Positions 7,826-16,164 are shown, numbered from the stretch's first letter. The stretch is 36,213 bases of DNA from Nocardioides sp. (GCA_025924815.1 JAICHQ010000027.1:1-36213); one strand, 5' to 3'. A program made the numbers and translations. The notes: generated by a model from the letters alone, not told the origin.

Positions 7826-7857
7826 CGCCCTTGACGTGGGCTGCCACTAGTAGGATC

Positions 7858-7893
7858 GTTGCTATACACGCAATGAATTGCGAATGATGCAAC
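7858..7893. promoter_or_regulatory. Tandem operator-like inverted repeats upstream of sdaA
   Basis: Four half-sites form the pattern GTTGC-N7-GCAAT-GA-ATTGC-N7-GCAAC: GTTGC 7858-7862, GCAAT 7870-7874, ATTGC 7877-7881, GCAAC 7889-7893. Each 17-base unit is an inverted repeat (RTTGC-N7-GCAAY), the two centres are 19 bases apart, and the pair is itself symmetric around 7875/7876. They lie 28 bases upstream of the sdaA ATG, between pabA and sdaA. Two dimers of an unidentified regulator binding side by side is the natural reading. Confidence 0.55.
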
Positions 7894-7920
7894 AACAGCA
7901 CGAAAGGTGGGCGGGTCTGA

Positions 7921-9291
7921 ATGGCGCTGTCCGCCTTCGACCTGTACTCGGTCGGCATCGGACCGTCGTCCTCCCACACCGTCGGGCCGATGCGCGCGGC
8001 CAAGCGGTTCGCCGACGGGCTGGTCGAGTCCGGTCGGGTCGGCGACGTACGCCGGGTCCGGGCCGAGCTGTTCGGCTCCCTCGGTGCCACCGGCCACGGC
8101 CACGGATCGCCGAAGGCGGTGGTGCTCGGCCTCGAGGGCGAGGATCCCGCGACCGTCGACACCGACCTCGCCGAGGGCCGCCTCGACGCGATCCGCTCGG
8201 CGGGCACCCTGCGGCTGGCCGGGACCACCCAGGTGGAGTTCGACGTCGACGAGGACCTGGTGATGCACCGGCGGCGCAGCCTGCCGGCCCACCCGAACGG
8301 GATGACGTTCGCGGCGTACGACGCCGACGGTGCCGAGATCAGCTTCCGCACCTACTACTCGGTCGGCGGAGGCTTCGTCGTCGACGAGGAGGCGACCGGG
8401 GCCGACAGGGTCGTCGTCGACGAGACCCCGCTGCGCCACCCCTTCACGACCGGCGCCGAGCTGCTCGCGATCTGCGCGCGCGAGAAGCTGTCGATCAGCG
8501 ACGTGATGCTGGCCAACGAGCAGGCGTGGCGCACCGAGACCGAGATCCGCGAGGGGATGCTCCATCTGTGGTCGGTGATGGCCGCGTGCGTCCAGAGCGG
8601 CTTCCAGCGCGACGGCGTGCTGCCCGGTGGCCTGCGCGTCCCCCGTCGGGCGCCGGCGCTGTTCCGCGACCTGTCGGCGCGGGGCGACAGCGACCCGCTG
8701 CACGTCATGGACTGGGTCAACCTGTACGCGCTGTCCGTCAACGAGGAGAACGCCTCGGGCGGGCGCATCGTCACGGCCCCGACCAACGGGGCCGCCGGCA
8801 TCATCCCGGCCGTGCTCCACTACTACGTGCGCTTCGTGCGAGGCGCCGACGACGACGGCATCGTCCGCTACCTCCTCACCGCGGCTGCCGTCGGCATCCT
8901 GTTCAAGACCAACGCCTCGATCTCGGGTGCCGAGGTCGGCTGCCAAGGGGAGGTCGGCTCGGCCTGCTCGATGGCCGCCGGCGGCCTGGCCGAGGTGCTG
9001 GGCGCCAACCCCGCCCAGGTCGAGAACGCCGCCGAGGTCGGGATCGAGCACAACCTCGGGCTGACCTGCGACCCGGTCGGCGGCCTGGTCCAGATCCCGT
9101 GCATCGAGCGCAACGCGATCGCGTCGGTGAAGGCGATCAACGCCGCCCGGCTCGCGATCAACGGCGACGGCAGCCACAAGGTGAGCCTCGACAAGGCCAT
9201 CAAGACCATGCGCGACACCGGCCGCGACATGAAGACCAAGTACAAGGAGACCGCCCGGGGCGGTCTCGCCGTGAACGTCATCGAGTGCTGA
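7921..9291 (+). CDS. sdaA: L-serine ammonia-lyase (iron-sulfur type, single chain)
   Basis: The 456-residue protein is a single-chain L-serine dehydratase that converts L-serine to pyruvate and ammonia with a [4Fe-4S] cluster. The N-terminal beta domain begins with the diagnostic [14 protein letters not shown]. The C-terminal alpha domain carries Cys341, Cys383 (LTCDPVGG) and Cys394 (QIPCIER), whose spacing equals the three cluster cysteines of E. coli SdaA. Length is typical. ATG 7921 is preceded by AAAGGTGG at 7903-7910. It is the first gene of a tight run with the FdhF/YdeP-like gene (7-base gap) and folD, behind the tandem repeats at 7858-7893. If glycine is made by demethylation, glycine plus methylene-THF gives serine, and this enzyme would pass it into central metabolism; that link is inference. 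Confidence 0.95.
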   Translation: MALSAFDLYSVGIGPSSSHTVGPMRAAKRFADGLVESGRVGDVRRVRAELFGSLGATGHGHGSPKAVVLGLEGEDPATVDTDLAEGRLDAIRSAGTLRLAGTTQVEFDVDEDLVMHRRRSLPAHPNGMTFAAYDADGAEISFRTYYSVGGGFVVDEEATGADRVVVDETPLRHPFTTGAELLAICAREKLSISDVMLANEQAWRTETEIREGMLHLWSVMAACVQSGFQRDGVLPGGLRVPRRAPALFRDLSARGDSDPLHVMDWVNLYALSVNEENASGGRIVTAPTNGAAGIIPAVLHYYVRFVRGADDDGIVRYLLTAAAVGILFKTNASISGAEVGCQGEVGSACSMAAGGLAEVLGANPAQVENAAEVGIEHNLGLTCDPVGGLVQIPCIERNAIASVKAINAARLAINGDGSHKVSLDKAIKTMRDTGRDMKTKYKETARGGLAVNVIEC

Positions 9292-9298
9292 GGCTGCG

Positions 9299-11593
9299 TT
9301 GTCGGACGGGATGGACGAGACGCTCCTGGGGCGTGCGGACGAGTCGCGCCTGAAGGTGGCCGAGCCGCCGGACCACGCCGCCGGCGTCACCGCGGTGGGG
9401 GTCGCCCTGCGACGCGGCGTCGAGGAGATGGGCCCGGTGCGCAGCGTGCGCTCGCTGCGCCGGCTCAACCAGGTCGGCGGCTTCGACTGCATGAGCTGCG
9501 CGTGGCCCGACCCCGACCCGGAGCACCGCCACCTGGCGGAGTTCTGCGAGAACGGCGCGAAGGCCGTCGCCGAGGAGGCGACCAAGCAGCGGGTCACGCC
9601 GGAGTTCTTCGCCCGGCACAGCATCGACGACCTGCTCCGGCAGACCGACCACTGGCTGGGCAAGCAGGGTCGGCTCACGCACCCGATGGTCCGGCGTCCC
9701 GGCTCCGACCACTACGAGCCCATCGACTGGGCCGAGGCGGAGCGCATCGTCGCCGAGCACCTCCGGGCCCTGGGCTCCCCCGACGAGGCGATCTTCTACA
9801 CCTCCGGGCGCGCATCCAACGAGGCGGCGTTCGCCTACCAGCTCTTCGTCCGCGCGTTCGGGACCAACAACCTGCCCGACTGCTCGAACATGTGCCACGA
9901 GTCCAGCGGCAGCGCCCTGAGCGAGACCATCGGCATCGGCAAGGGGAGCGTCCACCTGCAGGACCTGTACGCCGCCGACCTGATCGTGATCGCCGGGCAG
10001 AACCCAGGCACCAACCACCCTCGGATGCTGTCCGCGCTCGAGATCGCCAAGAAGCGCGGCGCGAAGATCATCGCGGTCAACCCGCTGCGTGAGGCCGGGC
10101 TGGTCAACTTCCGCAACCCGCAGAAGCCGCGCGGGGTGATCGGCCACGGCACCGGCCTGACCGACCTGCACCTGCCGATCCGGCTCAACGGCGACCTGGC
10201 GCTGTTCCAGGCGATCGGCGCGCTGCTGGTGGAGTGGGACGCGATCGACCACGCGTTCGTCTCGGCGTACACCACCGGGTTCGAGGAGTGGCGCGACCAC
10301 GTGTCCGCACTCGACTGGGAGCAGGTCGGCGCCGCCACCGGCCTGAGCCGCGAGCAGATCACCGAGGCCGCCCGGCTGATCGCCGACTCGAAGGCCACCG
10401 TCTACTGCTGGGCGATGGGGCTGACCCAGCACCGCAACGCCGTCGCCACGATCAAGGAGGTCGTCAACGTCGCTCTCGCGCGTGGCGACATCGGCAAGCC
10501 GGGCGCCGGCCTGTGCCCGGTGCGAGGCCACTCCAACGTCCAGGGCGACCGGACCATGGGCATCTGGGAGAGGCCCCGGCCGGCGTTCCTCGACGCCCTC
10601 GCCGCGACGTACGACGTGCATCCGCCGCGGCACCCCGGCTACGACACCGTCGAGTCGATCCACGCGATGCTGGCCGGCAGGGCCTCGGTGTTCATCGCCC
10701 TGGGCGGCAACTTCGTGCACGCCGCGCCGGACACGGGACTGACCGCCGAGGCGCTGGCGCGCACCGATCTCACGGTCCAGGTCTCGACCAAGCTCAATCG
10801 CTCGCACCTGATCACCGGCAGGACCGCGCTGATCCTGCCGACGCTGGGCCGCACCGAGCGCGACGACCGGGCGTCGGGGCCGCAGTTCATCACCGTCGAG
10901 GACTCGATGTCGGTGGTGCACGCCTCGCGCGGCAGGCTCGACCCGGCCAGCGAGCACCTCCGGTCGGAGGTCGCGATCGTGACCGGGCTCGCGGCCGCGA
11001 CGCTCGGCGACGGCGCCGTCGACTGGACCGCGATGGGCGAGGACTACGGGCTGATCCGCGCGGGCATCGAGCGCGTCGTACCCGGCTTCGACGACTTCGA
11101 GCGGCGCGCCACCCAGCCCGGCGGCTTCGTGCTGCCGCATCCCCCGCGCGACAGCCGCACCTTCGCCACGCCGTCCGGCAGGGCGCATTTCACCGCCTCG
11201 TCGCTGGAGATCATCGAGGTGCCGCCGGGTCACCTGCTGCTGCAGACCCTGCGCAGCCACGACCAGTTCAACACCACCGTCTACGGGCTCAGCGACCGCT
11301 ACCGCGGCATCGAGGGCGGTCGCCGGGTCGTGATGGTGGGGCGTGGCGACCTCGAGGCGCTCGGCCTCTCGCCCGGCGAACTCGTCGACGTCGTCGCCGT
11401 GTGGGACGACGACCGCGACCGGCGAGTGCGCGGGTTCCGGGTCGTCGCCTACGACACACCCCGGGGCACCGCCGCGGCGTACTTCCCGGAGACCAACCCG
11501 CTCGTCCCGCTCGACTCGGCCGCCGAGGGCAGCAACACGCCGACCTCGAAGTCCGTCGTCGTCCGGCTCGAGCCGAGCACGGTCCCCAGCTGA
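9299..11593 (+). CDS. FdhF/YdeP-family molybdopterin oxidoreductase (formate dehydrogenase alpha-like)
   Basis: The 764-residue product belongs to the molybdopterin (bis-MGD) oxidoreductase superfamily, FdhF/YdeP branch. An N-terminal pair C64-x2-C67 ([11 protein letters not shown]) is typical of this branch. The catalytic subdomain has [17 protein letters not shown] (about 191-207), [15 protein letters not shown] and [13 protein letters not shown], and a C-terminal molydopterin dinucleotide-binding domain begins near residue 640 ([14 protein letters not shown]). It lacks the selenocysteine/cysteine of classic FdhF in a CGxxC context, and the four-Cys N-terminal [4Fe-4S] site is incomplete, so formate as substrate is not proven; E. 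coli YdeP is linked to acid resistance. TTG 9299 follows a GAGG element; ATG 9311 is an alternative. Position between sdaA and folD suits disposal of formate from one-carbon oxidation. Confidence 0.85.
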   Translation: MSDGMDETLLGRADESRLKVAEPPDHAAGVTAVGVALRRGVEEMGPVRSVRSLRRLNQVGGFDCMSCAWPDPDPEHRHLAEFCENGAKAVAEEATKQRVTPEFFARHSIDDLLRQTDHWLGKQGRLTHPMVRRPGSDHYEPIDWAEAERIVAEHLRALGSPDEAIFYTSGRASNEAAFAYQLFVRAFGTNNLPDCSNMCHESSGSALSETIGIGKGSVHLQDLYAADLIVIAGQNPGTNHPRMLSALEIAKKRGAKIIAVNPLREAGLVNFRNPQKPRGVIGHGTGLTDLHLPIRLNGDLALFQAIGALLVEWDAIDHAFVSAYTTGFEEWRDHVSALDWEQVGAATGLSREQITEAARLIADSKATVYCWAMGLTQHRNAVATIKEVVNVALARGDIGKPGAGLCPVRGHSNVQGDRTMGIWERPRPAFLDALAATYDVHPPRHPGYDTVESIHAMLAGRASVFIALGGNFVHAAPDTGLTAEALARTDLTVQVSTKLNRSHLITGRTALILPTLGRTERDDRASGPQFITVEDSMSVVHASRGRLDPASEHLRSEVAIVTGLAAATLGDGAVDWTAMGEDYGLIRAGIERVVPGFDDFERRATQPGGFVLPHPPRDSRTFATPSGRAHFTASSLEIIEVPPGHLLLQTLRSHDQFNTTVYGLSDRYRGIEGGRRVVMVGRGDLEALGLSPGELVDVVAVWDDDRDRRVRGFRVVAYDTPRGTAAAYFPETNPLVPLDSAAEGSNTPTSKSVVVRLEPSTVPS

Positions 11594-11600
11594 GAGGAGC

Positions 11601-12464
11601 ATGCACGTGGCGGTCGCGACGAAGATCGACGGCACCCGGGTCGCCGCCGAGATCAAGGCGGAGCTCGCCGAACGGGTGCGCCTGCTGAACGCGCGCGGTG
11701 TACACCCCGGCCTCGGCACGATCATCGTGGGCGACGACCCCGGGAGCCGGAAGTACGTCGCCGGCAAGCACCGCGACTGCGCCGAGGTCGGGATCGAGTC
11801 GATCCGGGTCGAGCTGCCCGCCTCCGCGACCCAGGCCGAGGTGGAGGCCGCGGTCGCCGCGCTCAACGACGACCCCGGCTGCACCGGGTTCATCGTGCAG
11901 CTGCCCCTGCCGCCGCACGTCGACATGCACCGTGTGCTCGCGCTGATCGACCCCGGCAAGGACGCCGACGGCCTCCACCCGACGAACCTCGGCAGGCTCG
12001 TGCTGGGCATGGACGGCCCGCTGCCCTGTACGCCGCGTGGCATCATCGAGCTGCTGCGCCGTCATGACGTACCGATCACCGGGGCCCGCTTCTGCGTGAT
12101 CGGCTGCGGTCTCACCGTCGGCCGGCCGCTCGGCCTGATGCTGACCCGCCCGACCGAGCACGCGACCGTCACGCTGTGCCACGAGGCCACCGTCGACGTC
12201 GCCGAGCACGCCCGTGCCTCCGACGTCGTGGTCGCCGCTGCCGGTGTCGCCCACCTGGTCCGGCCTGACTGGGTGAGCCCCGGCGCCACCGTGCTGTCGG
12301 TGGGCATCACCCGCACGATCGAGGGCATCCTCGGCGACGTCCACCCCGAGGTCGTCACGGTGGCCGGCAAGGTCTCGGGCGCCACCGGCGGCGTCGGCCC
12401 GATGACGCGGGCGATGCTGTTGACCAACATCGTGGAGATCGCCGAGAGGTCACGACGGGCCTGA
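11601..12464 (+). CDS. folD: Methylenetetrahydrofolate dehydrogenase/cyclohydrolase, divergent FolD
   Basis: The 287-residue protein is FolD-like: it oxidises methylene-THF to methenyl-THF and hydrolyses that to 10-formyl-THF. Active-site residues Y52 and K56 ([10 protein letters not shown]), Q100 (QLPLPPH) and D122 ([13 protein letters not shown]) are present. The nucleotide-binding part departs from consensus: the usual GR(S/G) is G168-C169-G, the usual DVG strand is S232-V-G, and PGGVGPMT reads TGGVGPMT from residue 262. The Arg normally contacts the NADP phosphate, so cofactor choice may differ. AGGAG at 11595-11599 is only one base from ATG 11601 but seven from an in-frame GTG at 11607, which may be the true start. 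It ends the sdaA-fdhF-like-folD run and could be a dedicated catabolic paralogue. Confidence 0.92.
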   Translation: MHVAVATKIDGTRVAAEIKAELAERVRLLNARGVHPGLGTIIVGDDPGSRKYVAGKHRDCAEVGIESIRVELPASATQAEVEAAVAALNDDPGCTGFIVQLPLPPHVDMHRVLALIDPGKDADGLHPTNLGRLVLGMDGPLPCTPRGIIELLRRHDVPITGARFCVIGCGLTVGRPLGLMLTRPTEHATVTLCHEATVDVAEHARASDVVVAAAGVAHLVRPDWVSPGATVLSVGITRTIEGILGDVHPEVVTVAGKVSGATGGVGPMTRAMLLTNIVEIAERSRRA

Positions 12465-12524
12465 GGGGTGACAGGCTCGACACCGCCTGAGCGCCCGGAA
12501 GATTCTCGGAGATAGTTTCGGGAT

Positions 12525-12540
12525 CCCTTGTGGACAAGGG
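12525..12540. other. Small hairpin upstream of the HNH gene
   Basis: CCCTTG-TGGA-CAAGGG forms a six-pair stem with a four-base loop, 61 bases after the folD stop and 46 bases before the HNH gene. It could be a weak terminator of the sdaA-folD operon (followed by GTTTCC, not a T-run) or part of the leader of the HNH gene. Function is unproven. Confidence 0.35.
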
Positions 12541-12586
12541 GTTTCCGGGACCTGGAGTGTCGGTGGCCGGTGCTTGAGTTGGTCCC

Positions 12587-13894
12587 ATGACCACCACGAC
12601 CTCCGAGATCGAGACCGGCGCCGCCGCCGCGGTGCTCGACCGGGCGGCCGAGGCTCTGGTGGCTCGTCAGCGTGCCGACGTCGCGTTGCTGGTCGCGGCG
12701 GTCGAGTGGGCCGAGCTGCACCAGGTCGCCTCGCGCGATGAGGCCGCCTGCTGGGGCGAGCCCGCGATCTTCGAGGAGGGTGCCTCGATGCTGGGTGGCC
12801 CCGGCGCCCCGCTGATCGCGGAGTTCGCGCCACTGGCGCTCGCCGCCGAGCTCGGCTGGACCACCGCCGCCGCCACGGAGCTGATGGGCGACGGACTCGA
12901 CCTGAAGTACCGGCTGCCCCGCGTGTGGACGATGGTCCTCCAGCTCACCGTCCCCGTCTCGGTGGCACGCCAGGCCGCCCAGCTGTCGCAGGACCTGCCC
13001 ACCGCCGTCGCACTCGACGCCGACCGGAAGGTGGCCGCCTGGGCCGCCGCGGGTGGGCGGTCGGGATACCTGAGCAGACGGCGGATCGCCGTCCTGGTCA
13101 ACGAGGTCAGGCTCTACCACGACCCTGACCGTGCGGTCGACGACGAGCAACAGGCGTTGGCCGCCCGGAAGGTCGAGTCCTGGCCGGGCACCACTCCGGC
13201 CACCACCGACATCCACATGCGGTTGGACACCGCCGACGCCGACGCCTTCACCGAGGCCGTCGGGCGGGTGGCCGAGACCCTGGTCGAGCTGGGCGACGAG
13301 GACCCGCTCGAGATCCGGCGCGCCCGCGCCGTCGGTGTGCTCGCCGACCCGCCACGCGCTCTCGACCTGCTCACCCGCGGCACCGACCCCGGGCCGCGCA
13401 CCAGGACACCCACCAGCTTGTGGCTGCACCTGAGCGACACCAGCCTCCTCGACATCGACATGTACGGCGGCGCCGTCGTCTCCGAGCGGCTCGGCGTCGT
13501 GACCACCGACCTGGTCAAGGCGTGGCTCGCCGACTCCACGGTCGTCCTCCAGCCCGTGCTGCACGACACCTGCTCCGACGCGGTCGACCAGCACGACCCG
13601 CCTGCGTGGATGGCCGACCAGGTCAGGCTCCGCGACCCTGTGTGCGTCTTCCCCGGCTGCCGGCGACCCTCCCGCGCCTGCGACCTCGACCACATCGAGG
13701 CCTACCTCCCTCTCGAGCTGGGTGGGCCGCCCGGCCAGACCAGTGCAGAGCGGCTGGCCCCGCTCTGCCGTCACCACCACCGCGCCAAGACCCATGGCGG
13801 CTGGCGATACCGCCGTCGTCTCGACGGCAGCTACCGGTGGACCTCACCGTCGGGCCGCACCTACGACGTGCTGCCACCTCCGCGGGCTCTCTGA
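12587..13894 (+). CDS. DUF222 / HNH endonuclease domain protein
   Basis: The 435-residue protein has an N-terminal DUF222 (13E12-repeat) region, residues about 20-330, and a C-terminal HNH nuclease at about 352-405: C-V-F-P-G-C, then ACDLDHIEAYLP, then LCRHHHRAKTHGGW. The D-H and the H-H-H-x3-H elements supply the usual metal and catalytic residues, and the first CxxxxC is a possible zinc pair. Genes of this kind occur in many copies in actinobacterial genomes and behave like mobile or selfish elements; a defined biological role is not established. It lies between folD and the convergent metF-like gene, so it may have split an older one-carbon gene group. No flanking target-site repeat was recognised. 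Confidence 0.9.
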   Translation: MTTTTSEIETGAAAAVLDRAAEALVARQRADVALLVAAVEWAELHQVASRDEAACWGEPAIFEEGASMLGGPGAPLIAEFAPLALAAELGWTTAAATELMGDGLDLKYRLPRVWTMVLQLTVPVSVARQAAQLSQDLPTAVALDADRKVAAWAAAGGRSGYLSRRRIAVLVNEVRLYHDPDRAVDDEQQALAARKVESWPGTTPATTDIHMRLDTADADAFTEAVGRVAETLVELGDEDPLEIRRARAVGVLADPPRALDLLTRGTDPGPRTRTPTSLWLHLSDTSLLDIDMYGGAVVSERLGVVTTDLVKAWLADSTVVLQPVLHDTCSDAVDQHDPPAWMADQVRLRDPVCVFPGCRRPSRACDLDHIEAYLPLELGGPPGQTSAERLAPLCRHHHRAKTHGGWRYRRRLDGSYRWTSPSGRTYDVLPPPRAL

Positions 13895-13913
13895 CGACTC
13901 CCGCCGGGTGGGC

Positions 13914-14780
13914 TCAGCGGCCGATGGTGAGCTGCTCGAGGAGCTCGGTGCGCCACTTCTCGGTCTCGGCGACCTGGTTGAAGGTGAAGACGTGCACGCC
14001 CTCGACACCGAACTCCGGGGCGGCGAGCTCGGCGGCGCACTTCTGCAGGAACTTCTCGCCGGTGAAGCCGCCGGGGGCGGCCAGTCGGGCGAAGGTGCCC
14101 TTGTGCTTGACCAGGAACCGCGTGGACTCACCGACGCCGATCTTGCCGGCCATCGACAGCAGCTTGGCGCGGTCGACCGGGCCCGGCAGGCCGAGCAGCA
14201 GCGGCATGGTGATGCCGCGCGCGCGCATGCGACGTACCCAGTTGGCGAGCACCGACGGGTCGAAGGTCAGGTTGGACACCACATGGGTCGCGAAGCGCCG
14301 CTTGTCCCACATCGACTGGATCGTCAGGTCGTCGGCGATGGTGGGGTGCGACTCCGGGTAGCCGGTGATCCCGACCTGCGCGAACGGGCTGCCGAGGGCC
14401 TTGAGGTCCTCGAGCATGCTCAGCGCGTCGGGGTAGTCGCCGGGAGGGTCGGCGTCCCCTCCGGGGACGAAGACCCGGGAGACGCCCTTGCCGGTCAGCC
14501 GGTCGCAGATCTCGCTCAGCTCGCCCTTGTCACGCACCATCCGGGCGGCCAGGTGCGGGATCGCGACGTACCCGTGCCCGATCAGTCGCTCGGTGAGGTC
14601 GAGCGTCGGCTCGAGGCCCTTGCTCGGCGAGGCCGTCACGGTGATGGTGCGGTCGACGGGGACGTGCTCGAGCAGCTTGTCCTCGATCGTGGCCGTGGGG
14701 AGCACCTCGTAGCGGGCGTTCTCCAGCAGCCGGACCATGGTGTCCGTGGCCTTCGTCTTGTTGCGCATGATGCGACTCAT
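13914..14780 (-). CDS. Non-canonical methylenetetrahydrofolate reductase (MetF-like)
   Basis: The 288-residue product is a single TIM-barrel domain of the methylenetetrahydrofolate reductase superfamily. The canonical N-terminal FEFFPPK is replaced by YEVLPTATIEDKLLEHVP; later segments are VTASPSKGLEPTLDLTERL, YVAIPHLAARMV, VFVPGGDADPPGDYPDAL, GITGYPESHP and LLGLPGPVDRAKLL. This resembles the short mycobacterial-type reductases reported to work without bound flavin (from memory). It interconverts methylene-THF and 5-methyl-THF; beside a corrinoid methyl-THF-forming system it could run in the oxidative direction. ATG 14780 is chosen as the longest start; ATG 14768 and ATG 14738 are in frame, and no convincing ribosome site decides between them. 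Its stop is 19 bases from that of the convergent HNH gene. Confidence 0.88.
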   Translation of the reverse strand: MSRIMRNKTKATDTMVRLLENARYEVLPTATIEDKLLEHVPVDRTITVTASPSKGLEPTLDLTERLIGHGYVAIPHLAARMVRDKGELSEICDRLTGKGVSRVFVPGGDADPPGDYPDALSMLEDLKALGSPFAQVGITGYPESHPTIADDLTIQSMWDKRRFATHVVSNLTFDPSVLANWVRRMRARGITMPLLLGLPGPVDRAKLLSMAGKIGVGESTRFLVKHKGTFARLAAPGGFTGEKFLQKCAAELAAPEFGVEGVHVFTFNQVAETEKWRTELLEQLTIGR

Positions 14781-14806
14781 TCCGTAATACGCACAGCTCT
14801 CACCGG

Positions 14807-14812
14807 AGTGTA
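14807..14812 (-). promoter_or_regulatory. Putative -10 box for the metF-like gene
   Basis: TACACT on the minus strand lies 26 bases before ATG 14780 in the 150-bp divergent gap. A weak TTCGCC sits 17 bases upstream as a possible -35. The transcript would have a leader of about 20 bases. Confidence 0.4.
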
Positions 14813-14917
14813 GGCGTGACCGCGCGTCGGGCGAAAGGGCCAGGGGGCTACTTGGGGTCGCCGTGTCCGAGCCGAGGTCACCCCTTGCGGTGATGACGCC
14901 TCCGGACCGCGCTGCGC

Positions 14918-14923
14918 GACAAT
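14918..14923 (+). promoter_or_regulatory. Putative -10 box of a leaderless PAP2 gene transcript
   Basis: GACAAT is followed by seven bases and ATG 14931. No Shine-Dalgarno sequence precedes the ATG, so a leaderless start is likely. The rest of the 14781-14930 gap contains only a weak TCACC/GGTGA hairpin at about 14878-14893. Confidence 0.35.
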
Positions 14924-14930
14924 CCGGCCC

Positions 14931-15632
14931 ATGCCCGCCTCCAGCAGGTTCGCCCCGCCCAGCGGCCGTCCGCTCGGCCGGAGCGTCGTCGTGCTCCTGG
15001 TCGGGTTCTTGGTGCTGTGTGCCGCCGTCGTCGCCCTCGGCTGGCTCATGACCCATCCCCTCAAGGGGGCGCTCCGGGGAGAGAACGATGTGAACCGCTG
15101 GCTCGTCGACCAGCGCAGCAGCGGCCTCACCCAGGTCGCGGACGGCGGGACGCTGTTGGGGCAGACGCTCACCGGACTGGTGGTGCTGGCCGTGCTCGGC
15201 GTCGCGTTCGCGGTGTGGAAGCGCACCTGGTGGCCGCTGGTGTTCGTCGGCGTGCTGGACGCCGGGCTCGGTCTGTTCTACCTCGCCGGCACAGAACTTG
15301 ACCCCCGCCGGCGACCGCCGGTGCACATCCTGCAGGCGGGTCTCGCGCCGGACGCGAGCTTCCCGTCGGGTCACACCGGTACGGCGACGGCGATCGGTGG
15401 CGTGGCCGCGGCGCTGCTGTGGGCCTACACGCGCCTCGCGAAGCCGTTGCTGGTCCTCCTGGTCGTGGTGCCGGCGTACACGATGATCTCGCGGCTGTAC
15501 GTCGGCGCCCACCACGTCAGCGACGTCCTCACGGCCTTCGTCTACGCCACGCTGTGGCTGCTGCTGTGCGCGCGCGTCCTCCTGCCACCTCGGGGTGGCG
15601 CCGGCGCGGGAGCGCCGTCGGGGGACGGCTGA
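14931..15632 (+). CDS. PAP2-family membrane phosphatase
   Basis: This 233-residue integral membrane protein has about five hydrophobic segments (about 18-40, 80-96, 100-120, 152-165 and 170-186, with another at 199-217). PAP2 motif 2 is F144-PSGHT with His148, and motif 3 is S187-RLYVGAHHVSD with Arg188 and the catalytic His194 or His195. Motif 1 is unusual: DPRRRPP at 124-130 supplies the Arg-Pro, but the Lys expected seven residues before it is Thr. Family members dephosphorylate lipid phosphates such as undecaprenyl pyrophosphate or phosphatidic acid on the outer membrane face. The stop is only four bases from that of the convergent DUF6328 gene, within the palindrome TGACCGGTCA (15630-15639) that holds both stop codons. 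The substrate is not identifiable. Confidence 0.88.
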   Translation: MPASSRFAPPSGRPLGRSVVVLLVGFLVLCAAVVALGWLMTHPLKGALRGENDVNRWLVDQRSSGLTQVADGGTLLGQTLTGLVVLAVLGVAFAVWKRTWWPLVFVGVLDAGLGLFYLAGTELDPRRRPPVHILQAGLAPDASFPSGHTGTATAIGGVAAALLWAYTRLAKPLLVLLVVVPAYTMISRLYVGAHHVSDVLTAFVYATLWLLLCARVLLPPRGGAGAGAPSGDG

Positions 15633-15636
15633 CCGG

Positions 15637-16119
15637 TCAGCGGGGCTGCAGACGGCTCGGGACGAGGACGAGCAGGACCGCGAGCGCGACCGCCAGCGCC
15701 GCGCCGGCGACCACTCCGGCGGTCCAGGAGACGACCACCGAGAAGATCAGGACGGCCATCCCGACGATCAGCAGCGCGATGGCGAGCATCACGACCTGGA
15801 TCATCACGTGGCCGAGGGCGACCACGCGGTCCTTGACGTTCTCGCGAAACACCCGGCGGTGGAGCATGATCGGCGACATGTTCACCCCGAGGGCCACGCC
15901 GGCCACGACCACCAGCCCCAGGTAGAGCCACTTCTGGGCCTCGTCCAGCTCCGAGAAGACCTGGGTGAACGGGAGCGTCAGCAGGAAGCCCGAGAGCAGC
16001 TGGAGCCCGGTCTGGGTGATCCGCATCTCCTGGAGCAGCTCGTCCCAGTTGCGGTCGAGCCGTTCGAGGTCGGACTCGTCGCGGTCGTCGTCGGGGGAGG
16101 GAAGCGAGGGGGTGGTCAT
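15637..16119 (-). CDS. DUF6328 family membrane protein
   Basis: The 160-residue protein has a charged N-terminal stretch (DDDRDESDLERLDRNWDELL) and then four predicted membrane segments at about 37-55, 65-80, 101-122 and 126-152. The segment ELLQEMRITQTGLQLLSGFLLTLPF (key: RITQTG and LSGFLL) is characteristic of DUF6328, a small actinobacterial membrane family of unknown function. The ATG at 16119 follows a GAGGCGA-type ribosome site. It is transcribed in the same direction as the response-regulator gene, 45 bases downstream of that gene's stop, so the two may be cotranscribed. No enzymatic motif is seen. Confidence 0.82.
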   Translation of the reverse strand: MTTPSLPSPDDDRDESDLERLDRNWDELLQEMRITQTGLQLLSGFLLTLPFTQVFSELDEAQKWLYLGLVVVAGVALGVNMSPIMLHRRVFRENVKDRVVALGHVMIQVVMLAIALLIVGMAVLIFSVVVSWTAGVVAGAALAVALAVLLVLVPSRLQPR

Positions 16120-16164
16120 GTCGCCTCCTCGAGGCGTGGGGCGGACGGACCCGAGCCCAGAAGG

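Noticed and set aside
7831..7856. TTGACG and TAGGAT as an sdaA promoter
   Set aside because: The hexamers look good alone, but the spacer is only 14 bases, too short for a normal sigma-70-type promoter.
7814..7920. Glycine or other riboswitch upstream of sdaA
   Set aside because: The gap is short and filled by palindromic protein-type half-sites; no riboswitch-like conserved core or stems were recognised.
9278..12046. 922-codon minus-strand open frame opposite the FdhF/YdeP-like gene and folD
   Set aside because: Shadow frame of high-GC coding sequence with no recognisable domain; the plus-strand genes have intact catalytic motifs.
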